Below are positions 1 to 6,263 of a stretch of DNA of 12,052 nt, piece after piece. A program made the position numbers and the translations under genes. This stretch comes from Janthinobacterium sp. (GTDB lineage: Bacteria; Pseudomonadota; Gammaproteobacteria; Burkholderiales; Burkholderiaceae_D). Under the pieces are notes generated by a model. It ran no database searches. It was not told the DNA's origin and was given only the letters and a program-made list of their open reading frames with translations. The DNA is taken from positions 1 through 12,052 of the forward strand of contig DMYQ01000208.1 in NCBI GenBank assembly GCA_003482555.1, read 5' to 3'. Numbering within the stretch: the first letter of the stretch is position 1; each line of letters opens with the position of its first letter.

Positions 1-4
1 AGGC

Positions 5-2614
5 TCAAGCGGCCTTGCTCGACTCGAGGAAGTCCTGGGCGAAGCGCTGCAGCACGCCGCCCGCTTCGTAGATCGACACTTCCTCGGCCGTGTCGAGGCG
101 GCAGATCATCGGCACTTCCAGGCGCTCGCCGTTGCAGCGCTGGATCACCAGGGTGAGCGTCGAACGCGGCGTGCGCGCGCCGATCACGTCATAGGTTTCA
201 CTGCCGTCCAGGCCCAGGGTGGCGCGGTTCACGCCGGGCTGGAATTCCAGCGGCAGCACGCCCATGCCGACCAGATTGGTGCGGTGGATGCGCTCGAAGC
301 CTTCGGCCGCGATCGCCTCCACGCCGGCCAGGCGCACGCCCTTGGCGGCCCAGTCGCGCGAGGAACCCTGGCCATAATCGGCGCCGGCCACGATGATCAG
401 GGGCTGCTTGCGCTCCATGTAGATTTCAATGGCTTCCCACATGCGCGTCACCGTGCCCTCCGGCTCGACGCGGGTGAGCGAACCGGCGCGCACCTTGCCG
501 TCCGCCAGACCGCCTTCGCGCACCATTTCATTTTTCAGGGTCGGGTTGGCGAAGGTCGCGCGCTGCGCCGTCAAATGGTCGCCGCGGTGCGTCGCGTACG
601 AGTTGAAGTCTTCTTCCGGCAAGCCCATTTTCGTCAGGTACTCGCCGGCCGCGCTGTCGGCCATGATGGCGTTCGACGGCGACAGATGGTCGGTCGTGAT
701 GTTATCCCCGAGCACAGCCAGCGGACGCATGCCCGTCAGCGTGCGCGCGCCGGCCAGCACGCCTTCCCAGTACGGTGGACGGCGGATATAGGTGGTTTGC
801 GGGCGCCAGTCGTACAGCGGGCTGACGCGAACGCCGTCGTCCGCCACCTTGGCGAACATGGGAATATACACTTTGCGGAACTGCTCCGGCTTGACGCTGG
901 CGGCCACGATGGCGTCGATTTCCTCGTCCGCCGGCCAGATATCCTTCAGCGTCACCGGCTGGCCGTCGGCGTCGATGCCGAGCACGTCTTTTTCGATGTC
1001 GAAGCGTATCGTGCCGGCGATGGCGTAAGCGACCACCAGCGGCGGCGAGGCCAGGAAGGCTTGCTTGGCGTAGGGGTGGATGCGGCCGTCGAAATTGCGG
1101 TTACCGGACAGCACGGCGGTGGCGTACAGGTCGCGCTCCACCACTTCTTGCTGGATGACGGGGTCGAGCGCGCCCGACATGCCGTTGCACGAGGTGCAGG
1201 CGTAAGCCACGACGCCGAAGCCCAGTTGCTCCAGTTCGCCCATCAATTGCGCCTCTTCCAGGTACAGGGTGACGGTCTTGGAGCCGGGCGCCAGCGAGCT
1301 TTTCACCCAGGGCTTGCGGCTCAGGCCGCGCCGGTTGGCGTTGCGCGCCAACAGGCCGGCGGCGATCATATTGCGCGGATTATTCGTGTTGGTGCAACTG
1401 GTGATGGCGGCGATGATGACGGCGCCGTCCGGCATCCGGCCCGGCTCGTTTTCCACGACGCCGCTGATGCCGCGCGCGGCCAATTCCGAGGTCGGCACGC
1501 GCTTGTGCGGATTCGACGGCCCGGCGATATTGCGCACCACGGTCGACAGGTCGAAGCGGATCACGCGCTCGTATTCAGCCTGGCGCAGGGTGTCGGCCCA
1601 CAGGCCCGTTTCGCGCGCATACAGCTCCACCAGCTTGACCAGCTCATCGTCGCGCCCGGTCAGCTTCAGGTAACTGATGGTTTGCTCGTCGATATAAAAC
1701 ATGGCCGCCGTGGAGCCGAATTCCGGCGCCATGTTGGCGATCGTCGCGCGGTCGCCCAGGGTCAGTTTGGCGGCGCCCTCGCCAAAGAATTCGAGGTAGG
1801 ACGAGACCACTTTTTGCTGGCGCAGGAACTCGGTGAGCGCCAGCACGATATCGGTGGCGGTGATGCCCGGCTGGCGCTGGCCAGTCAGCTCGACGCCGAT
1901 GATGTCGGGCAGGCGCATCCACGAGGCGCGGCCCAGCATCACGCTTTCCGCTTCCAGGCCGCCGACGCCGACGGCCAGCACGCCCAGCGCGTCGACCATG
2001 GGCGTGTGCGAATCGGTGCCGACCAGGGTGTCCGGGAAGGCCACGCCGTCCACCGTCTGCACCACCGGCGACATGCGCTCCAGATTGATCTGGTGCAGGA
2101 TGCCGTTACCGGGCGGGATCACATCGACGTTCTTGAAGGCTTTCTTGGTCCAGTTGATGAAGTCGAAACGGTCTTCATTGCGGCGCTCTTCGATGGCGCG
2201 GTTCTTTTCAAAAGCCTGCGGGTCGAAGCCGCCGCACTCGACGGCCAGCGAGTGATCCACCACCAGTTGCGTCGGCACGACCGGATTGACCAGGGCCGGG
2301 TCGCCACCCTGGGCGGCGATGGCGTCGCGCAGGCCGGCCAGGTCGACCAGCGCGGTCTGGCCGAGAATGTCGTGGCACACCACGCGCGCCGGGAACCACG
2401 GAAAGTCGAGGTCGCGGCGCCGTTCGATGAGCTGGCTCAGCGAAGCGTTCAGGGTGGCCGGATCGCAGCGCCGCACCAGGTTTTCAGCCAGCACGCGCGA
2501 AGTGTAGGGCAGCTTGGCGTAGGCGCCCGGCGCGATGGCGTCGACGGCGGCGCGCGCGTCGAAGTAATCGAGTTGCGTCCCGGGCAGGGCCTTGCGGTAT
2601 TTGATGTTCATCAT
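5..2614 (-). CDS. acnD: Fe/S-dependent 2-methylcitrate dehydratase AcnD (aconitase family)
   Basis: Dehydrates 2-methylcitrate in the methylcitrate cycle of propionate breakdown, replacing the iron-independent PrpD; the product is known to need the isomerase PrpF. It is a cytoplasmic 4Fe-4S enzyme. From the chosen start it has 869 residues, the usual AcnD size. The cluster cysteines are visible as Cys407 in SCTNT and Cys473/Cys476 in CTSCNGMSG; the C-terminal swivel motif YGQGSSR is at 747-753. The reading frame stays open upstream to 2839, but that part overlaps prpC and is not aconitase-like. The start at 2614 forms an ATGA overlap with the prpC stop and has AAGGAG five bases upstream; a second ATG follows immediately at 2611. 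Last gene of prpB-prpC-acnD; prpF is expected past the left edge. AcnA is the main alternative, argued against by length and neighbours. Confidence 0.93.
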   Translation of the reverse strand: MMNIKYRKALPGTQLDYFDARAAVDAIAPGAYAKLPYTSRVLAENLVRRCDPATLNASLSQLIERRRDLDFPWFPARVVCHDILGQTALVDLAGLRDAIAAQGGDPALVNPVVPTQLVVDHSLAVECGGFDPQAFEKNRAIEERRNEDRFDFINWTKKAFKNVDVIPPGNGILHQINLERMSPVVQTVDGVAFPDTLVGTDSHTPMVDALGVLAVGVGGLEAESVMLGRASWMRLPDIIGVELTGQRQPGITATDIVLALTEFLRQQKVVSSYLEFFGEGAAKLTLGDRATIANMAPEFGSTAAMFYIDEQTISYLKLTGRDDELVKLVELYARETGLWADTLRQAEYERVIRFDLSTVVRNIAGPSNPHKRVPTSELAARGISGVVENEPGRMPDGAVIIAAITSCTNTNNPRNMIAAGLLARNANRRGLSRKPWVKSSLAPGSKTVTLYLEEAQLMGELEQLGFGVVAYACTSCNGMSGALDPVIQQEVVERDLYATAVLSGNRNFDGRIHPYAKQAFLASPPLVVAYAIAGTIRFDIEKDVLGIDADGQPVTLKDIWPADEEIDAIVAASVKPEQFRKVYIPMFAKVADDGVRVSPLYDWRPQTTYIRRPPYWEGVLAGARTLTGMRPLAVLGDNITTDHLSPSNAIMADSAAGEYLTKMGLPEEDFNSYATHRGDHLTAQRATFANPTLKNEMVREGGLADGKVRAGSLTRVEPEGTVTRMWEAIEIYMERKQPLIIVAGADYGQGSSRDWAAKGVRLAGVEAIAAEGFERIHRTNLVGMGVLPLEFQPGVNRATLGLDGSETYDVIGARTPRSTLTLVIQRCNGERLEVPMICRLDTAEEVSIYEAGGVLQRFAQDFLESSKAA

Positions 2615-3765
2615 GTGCGCTCCTTGATAGGCACGAATTGCAGGTCGTCCGGGCCGACGTAATTGGCGCTCGGGCGGATGATCTTGTTGTCGATGCGCTG
2701 CTCGATGATGTGGGCGGCCCAGCCGGAAGTGCGCGAAATGACGAACAGCGGCGTGAACATGGCCGTCGGCACGCCCATCATGTGGTAGGACACGGCCGAG
2801 AACCAGTCCAGGTTGGGGAACATCTTCTTGATATCCCACATGACCGTTTCCAGGCGTTCGGCGATATCGAACATCTTGGTCGAACCGGCTTCCTCGGACA
2901 GCATGCGCGCCACTTCCTTGATCACCACGTTGCGCGGATCGGAGATGGTGTAGACGGGATGGCCGAAGCCGATCACCACTTCCTTGTTGGCGACGCGGTT
3001 GCGGATATCGGCTTCCGCTTCGTCGGCGTTTTCGTAGCGCTTCTGGATTTCAAAGGCCGCCTCGTTGGCGCCGCCGTGCTTGGGACCGCGCAGCGCGCCG
3101 ATGGCGCCGGTGATCGCCGAGTGGATGTCGGAACCGGTGCCGGCGATGACGCGGCTGGCGAAGGTGGAGGCGTTGAATTCGTGTTCCGCGTACAGGATCA
3201 GGGAAATATGCATGGCCTTGACCCAGGACTCGCACGGTTTCTTGCCGTGCAAGAGGTGCAGGAAATGGCCGCCGATGGAATCGTCGTCGGTTTCCGTTTC
3301 GATGCGCTTGCCGTTGTGGCTGTAGTGATACCAGTACAGCAACATCGAGCCGAAGGACGCCATCAAACGGTCGGCGATGTCGCGCGCGCCGGGGGCGTTA
3401 TGGTCGTCCTTTTCCGGCAGCGTGCAGCCCAGCACGGAGACGCCGGTGCGCATCACATCCATCGGGTGGCTGGACGCGGGCAGCGCCTCCAGCGCCGATT
3501 TAAGCGAGGCGGGCAAGCCGCGCAGCGAGCGCAGCTTGCCCTTGTAGCCGGCCAGCTCGGCGCTGGTCGGCAGTTTGCCGTGCACCAGCAGGTAAGCGAT
3601 TTCCTCGAATTCGCAGGTGGTGGCCACGTCCAGGATATCGTAGCCGCGGTAATGCAAGTCGTTGCCGGTCTTGCCGACCGAGCACAGCGCCGTGTTGCCG
3701 GCGGTGACGCCGGACAGGGCGACGGATTTTTTTGGTTTGAAGCCAACTGCTTGTTCAACACTCAT
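2611..3765 (-). CDS. prpC: 2-methylcitrate synthase PrpC
   Basis: Condenses propionyl-CoA with oxaloacetate to give 2-methylcitrate, the first committed step of the methylcitrate cycle, in the cytoplasm. The 384-residue protein has the citrate synthase fold throughout and the short length typical of PrpC rather than of GltA. The catalytic triad is visible: His230 in GPKHGGAN, His269 in GFGHPVY and Asp320 in NLDWFSA. The signature LYAEHEFNAS lies at 191-200. The ATG at 3765 is preceded by GGAG eight bases upstream. It follows prpB by 47 bases and overlaps acnD by four (ATGA). Calling it PrpC rather than GltA rests on length and on flanking prpB and acnD; PrpC enzymes often also have some citrate synthase activity. 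Confidence 0.95.
   Translation of the reverse strand: MSVEQAVGFKPKKSVALSGVTAGNTALCSVGKTGNDLHYRGYDILDVATTCEFEEIAYLLVHGKLPTSAELAGYKGKLRSLRGLPASLKSALEALPASSHPMDVMRTGVSVLGCTLPEKDDHNAPGARDIADRLMASFGSMLLYWYHYSHNGKRIETETDDDSIGGHFLHLLHGKKPCESWVKAMHISLILYAEHEFNASTFASRVIAGTGSDIHSAITGAIGALRGPKHGGANEAAFEIQKRYENADEAEADIRNRVANKEVVIGFGHPVYTISDPRNVVIKEVARMLSEEAGSTKMFDIAERLETVMWDIKKMFPNLDWFSAVSYHMMGVPTAMFTPLFVISRTSGWAAHIIEQRIDNKIIRPSANYVGPDDLQFVPIKERT
2620..2625 (-). promoter_or_regulatory. Ribosome binding site of acnD, inside the 3' end of prpC
   Basis: AAGGAG on the minus strand, five bases from the ATG at 2614 and eight from the second ATG at 2611. It lies within the last codons of prpC, so acnD translation is probably coupled to termination of prpC. 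It rules out the longer upstream reading as the true start. Confidence 0.75.
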
Positions 3766-3791
3766 GTCAAGTCTCCAGATACGGTAGCGGA

Positions 3792-3815
3792 ATTAGTTTG
3801 GATTAGTTGGGATTA
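3792..3815 (-). repeat. Tandem 10-base repeat giving stop codons in all three frames after prpB
   Basis: Read on the minus strand, the prpB stop codon begins the unit TAATCCCAAC, followed by TAATCCAAAC and a partial third unit starting TAAT. Because the period is 10, the three TAA triplets fall in three different frames. It occupies half of the short gap between prpB and prpC. A function is not shown; it could secure termination before prpC. Confidence 0.5.
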
Positions 3816-4700
3816 TTTTTTTTGCGCGGCGAACAGCGCGTCCAGCTTTTGTTCAAAGCTGTGATAGTTGATGCGTTCATACAGTTCCATGCGCGTTTGC
3901 ATGGTGTCGACCACGTTTTGCTGGGTGCCGTCGCGGCGGATGGCCGTGTAGACGTTTTCGGCGGCCTTGTTCATGGCGCGGAAAGCCGACAGCGGATACA
4001 GCACCAGGCCGACGTCGGCGCCCTTCAGTTCTTCGGTGGTGAACAGCGGCGTCGCGCCGAATTCGGTGATATTGGCCAGCACCGGCACCTTCACCGCCTT
4101 GGCGAATTGCGCATACATGGCCAGGTCGGTGATCGCTTCCGGGAAGATCATGTCGGCGCCCGCCTCGACGCAGGCGACGGCCCGCTCCAGCGCCGATTCC
4201 AGGCCTTCGACGGCAAGCGCGTCGGTGCGCGCCATGATGACGAAGTTATCGTCCGTGCGGGCATCGACGGCGGCCTTGATGCGGTCGATCATTTCTTGCA
4301 GGGTGACGATTTCCTTGCCCGGACGGTGGCCGCAGCGCTTGGCGCCGACCTGGTCTTCGATGTGCATGGCGGCGGCGCCGAACTTGATCATGGACTTGAC
4401 GGTACGCGCCACGTTGAAGGCGGACGCGCCGAAGCCGGTGTCGACGTCGACCAGCAGCGGCAAGTCGCACACGTCGGTGATGCGGCGCACGTCGGTGAGC
4501 ACATCGTCCAGATTGGAGATGCCCAGGTCGGGCAAGCCGAGCGAGCCGGCCGCGACGCCGCCACCGGAAAGATAGATGGCCTTGAAGCCGGCGCGCTTGG
4601 CCAGCAGCGCGTGGTTGGCGTTGATGGCGCCGACCACTTGCAGAGGGGACTCTTCTTGAACGGCTTTGCGGAATGCGGCACCGGCGGAATATTGGCTCAT
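3813..4700 (-). CDS. prpB: 2-methylisocitrate lyase PrpB
   Basis: Cleaves (2R,3S)-2-methylisocitrate into pyruvate and succinate, the last step of the methylcitrate cycle; a Mg2+-dependent cytoplasmic enzyme of the isocitrate lyase/PEP mutase superfamily. The 295-residue protein carries the lyase signature KRCGH at 121-125 with catalytic Cys123, the metal-binding VDVDTGFG (Asp85, Asp87), Asp58, Glu115, Arg158, Glu188 and Asn210, all at the positions known for E. coli PrpB. The frame is open further upstream to 5057, but that part is unlike PrpB and would run across the promoter; the ATG at 4700 begins MSQYSAG and has AAAGG eight bases upstream. It is the first gene of the operon, directly downstream of the sigma-54-type promoter. 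Confidence 0.96.
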   Translation of the reverse strand: MSQYSAGAAFRKAVQEESPLQVVGAINANHALLAKRAGFKAIYLSGGGVAAGSLGLPDLGISNLDDVLTDVRRITDVCDLPLLVDVDTGFGASAFNVARTVKSMIKFGAAAMHIEDQVGAKRCGHRPGKEIVTLQEMIDRIKAAVDARTDDNFVIMARTDALAVEGLESALERAVACVEAGADMIFPEAITDLAMYAQFAKAVKVPVLANITEFGATPLFTTEELKGADVGLVLYPLSAFRAMNKAAENVYTAIRRDGTQQNVVDTMQTRMELYERINYHSFEQKLDALFAAQKK

Positions 4701-4766
4701 GTCTTGACCTTTCGTTATTGCGTGGGGTGACGCGGAACTCGCGTTACATAGGGTTGCGGATTGTGT

Positions 4767-4782
4767 TGCAAGGGCCGTGCCA
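4767..4782 (-). promoter_or_regulatory. Sigma-54 (-24/-12) promoter of prpB-prpC-acnD
   Basis: Read on the minus strand the site is TGGCAC, five bases, TTGCA: an exact match to the sigma-54 consensus with correct spacing between the GG and GC dinucleotides. It predicts a transcription start near 4756 and a leader of about 55 bases before the prpB ATG at 4700. Sigma-54 dependence of prp operons, driven by PrpR sensing 2-methylcitrate, is established in Salmonella; its use here is inferred from the motif and position. Confidence 0.85.
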
Positions 4783-4822
4783 GCCCGGGCCGGTGCCGAT
4801 TGCTTGCGGATATTTTGAGTGA

Positions 4823-4835
4823 AATCAAGCGCTTG
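4823..4835 (+). promoter_or_regulatory. IHF binding site between enhancer and sigma-54 promoter
   Basis: AATCAA, GCGC, TTG fits the IHF consensus WATCAA-N4-TTR with no mismatch. It sits about 40 bases upstream of the -24 element and about 55 bases from the first palindrome, where DNA bending is needed for an enhancer-bound activator to reach the polymerase. IHF is known to be required for the Salmonella prp operon. Confidence 0.7.
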
Positions 4836-4888
4836 GCTCGAGTTCGCGAGTCGGGCGTGCGAACAGACGGGCGCGCGGATGTTGCAGG

Positions 4889-4909
4889 CATGTTTCACAG
4901 TGAAACATG
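4889..4909. promoter_or_regulatory. Upstream activator palindrome, probable PrpR-type site 1
   Basis: A perfect 21-base palindrome: arms CATGTTTCAC and GTGAAACATG around a single A. It is centred about 143 bases upstream of the predicted prpB transcription start, a usual distance for a sigma-54 enhancer site. The TGTTTCA/TGAAACA core suits a dimeric activator such as PrpR; the identity of the binder is inferred. Confidence 0.7.
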
Positions 4910-4925
4910 GAAACGCGGATGAACT

Positions 4926-4942
4926 GAATTTGAAACAAATTC
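4926..4942. promoter_or_regulatory. Second upstream palindrome, probable PrpR-type site 2
   Basis: Inverted repeat with arms GAATTTG and CAAATTC around AAA. It contains TGAAACA, the same half-site as the first palindrome, exactly 30 bases away and in the same orientation. Paired sites on one DNA face are typical of sigma-54 activators. It is weaker evidence than the first palindrome because its other arm diverges from TGTTTCA. Confidence 0.45.
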
Positions 4943-5163
4943 TATCCACTCCATCCGGCAACAAGGGGGCGCTCAGGACGGATAGTGGCGATGTCGCCGC
5001 TGTCGTCAAGAACGCCAAGTATTTCAAGATTCCGCTGCTGCAGTCCAAAGACAGCAAGATCTTTTACAACGGAAAACTCGAGCGCGCCAGGGTCGACAAG
5101 CAAACCGTGCTCTACTTCGCCGTCAGCGCCAACATGCCGGTGCCGGCATCACATTACATCAGT
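4942..5163 (+). other. Coding-like stretch in the gap between the prp and NAD operons; possible gene remnant
   Basis: The gap from prpB to the next gene is 463 bases; the right half is not explained by regulatory sites. One plus-strand frame reads without stop through here, with mostly C or G in third codon positions from about 4975 to 5150, encoding segments such as NAKYFKIPLLQSKDSKIFYN and QTVLYFAVSANMPVP. I do not recognise the family. No convincing ribosome binding site is seen, and the frame has no stop before it runs antisense into the neighbouring gene (to 5946), so an intact gene is unlikely. It could be a decayed gene whose 3' end was lost, an unknown small protein with a sequence error, or chance. 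Confidence 0.3.
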
Positions 5164-6207
5164 TCATGCTTGCGTGAGCTTCAAGAAGCTGTCGATGATG
5201 TGGAAGTGGTCTTCGAAGAATTCCTCTTCCATCGACACCAGGCGGGCTATCGGCACCCAGGCCGCCAGTTGGGCGTCGTCGGCGCCCTCGATGCTGGGCA
5301 GCTGATCCAGGTTCAGGTCGAAGAAGTGGGCGTGCGTGATGGTGCGGCCGCGCTGGCTGCGATCGGGATGGTCGAACACCTTGACGTCGACCAGGGCGTC
5401 TTCCAGCATCGCGTCGAGCACGCCGATCCGGGTTTCCTCGCCCAGTTCGCGGATGGCGCCTTGCAGCAGGCGCTCACGCTGTTCGACGAAGCCGCCGGGA
5501 ACGGCCCACAGTCCCTTGCCCGGAAAGCCGCCGCGCTTGATCAGCAAGAGGTGGCCGGCCGCCTTGACGACCGCGTCGACGGTGGAAAAGATCGGCGCGT
5601 ACGGCGCCGTCTTCCAGGCCGCTTTGTAACGCGCCACCTGCGTATGCTCTTGCAGCAGCGCCGCGAAATACGGCAGCATCGTCCACGCCTTCAGGTACTG
5701 GCGCACCGCGCGCGGCACCAGTCCGGCCAGCACTTCCAGCGAGATATCGAGATCCTCGGCCTCGAACAGGATGCGGCGGATGGCCGTGGCGTCGATGTCG
5801 AGTTCCGTTTCGGCGGCCAGCAGGCGCCACTGCGGGAAGTGGTTCAGGTAGTAGCTGGACGGGTCCTTGAAGTGGCCGACCAGGACGATGCGCGCGGCGC
5901 CCGGCGCGCAAGTGGCCACGCCCTCGCGCACGCTGGCGGCCCATAAAGCGTCGTCGTAATGGTCGCGCACGGCGGCGTAGGAAACGCGTTCGCGCTCACC
6001 CTCGCCCAAGGTGGCGGCGATCATCGCGGCCCGGTCTTGCCAGGTGAAGGGATTCTTGGCGCTGCGGGCGTGGAAGGAAGAGCCGAGCACCACCACCACT
6101 TTTTCGGCGCCGGCCAGCGCCAGCGCCAGCAAGTTGGCATGGCCGTTGTGGAAGGGTTGGAAGCGTCCGATCAGGACGGCGACGTCGGCCTTGACTGCTG
6201 TATTCAT
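5164..6207 (-). CDS. nadM: Bifunctional nicotinamide-nucleotide adenylyltransferase / Nudix hydrolase
   Basis: The N-terminal domain transfers AMP from ATP to nicotinamide mononucleotide, giving NAD; the C-terminal Nudix domain in this family hydrolyses ADP-ribose. The 347-residue length fits the fused NadM-Nudix enzymes known from Synechocystis and Francisella. The nucleotidyltransferase motif GRFQPFHNGH is at 14-23, and the domain runs to about 185. The Nudix box runs from Gly239 through Glu245 to R253-E254-L-G-E257-E258, keeping the catalytic glutamates; the usual glycine after EET is Arg260. The ATG at 6207 is fixed by the conserved N-terminus; the ribosome binding site is weak (AGAAAG). 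Last gene of the salvage operon, 56 bases after nadE. Substrate preference (NMN versus NaMN) is inferred from the family. Confidence 0.93.
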   Translation of the reverse strand: MNTAVKADVAVLIGRFQPFHNGHANLLALALAGAEKVVVVLGSSFHARSAKNPFTWQDRAAMIAATLGEGERERVSYAAVRDHYDDALWAASVREGVATCAPGAARIVLVGHFKDPSSYYLNHFPQWRLLAAETELDIDATAIRRILFEAEDLDISLEVLAGLVPRAVRQYLKAWTMLPYFAALLQEHTQVARYKAAWKTAPYAPIFSTVDAVVKAAGHLLLIKRGGFPGKGLWAVPGGFVEQRERLLQGAIRELGEETRIGVLDAMLEDALVDVKVFDHPDRSQRGRTITHAHFFDLNLDQLPSIEGADDAQLAAWVPIARLVSMEEEFFEDHFHIIDSFLKLTQA

Positions 6208-6263
6208 GTTTTTCTTTCTGAGAATTCCATATGGGTCGGTGATACTTCAGCAGCATTACTACA

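Noticed and set aside
284..2662. 792-codon open frame on the plus strand, antisense to acnD
   Set aside because: A shadow of acnD: its composition is dominated by His, Arg, Gly and Ala as expected from reading the opposite strand of a GC-rich gene, and acnD has clear catalytic motifs.
2615..2839. N-terminal extension of acnD by 75 codons
   Set aside because: It overlaps the prpC 3' end, does not resemble aconitases, and a strong ribosome binding site precedes the ATG at 2614.
4701..5057. N-terminal extension of prpB by 119 codons
   Set aside because: It would run through the sigma-54 promoter and IHF site, and the PrpB residue numbering fits exactly from the ATG at 4700.
5134..5149. Hairpin ATGCCGG/CCGGCAT just past the nadM stop as a terminator
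   Set aside because: The stem is short with almost no loop and is not followed by a T-tract on either strand.
6221..6233. GAATTCCATATGG, resembling an EcoRI-NdeI cloning junction
   Set aside because: It lies in a natural intergenic gap with normal genes on both sides; adjacent restriction sites can arise by chance and no vector sequence is present.
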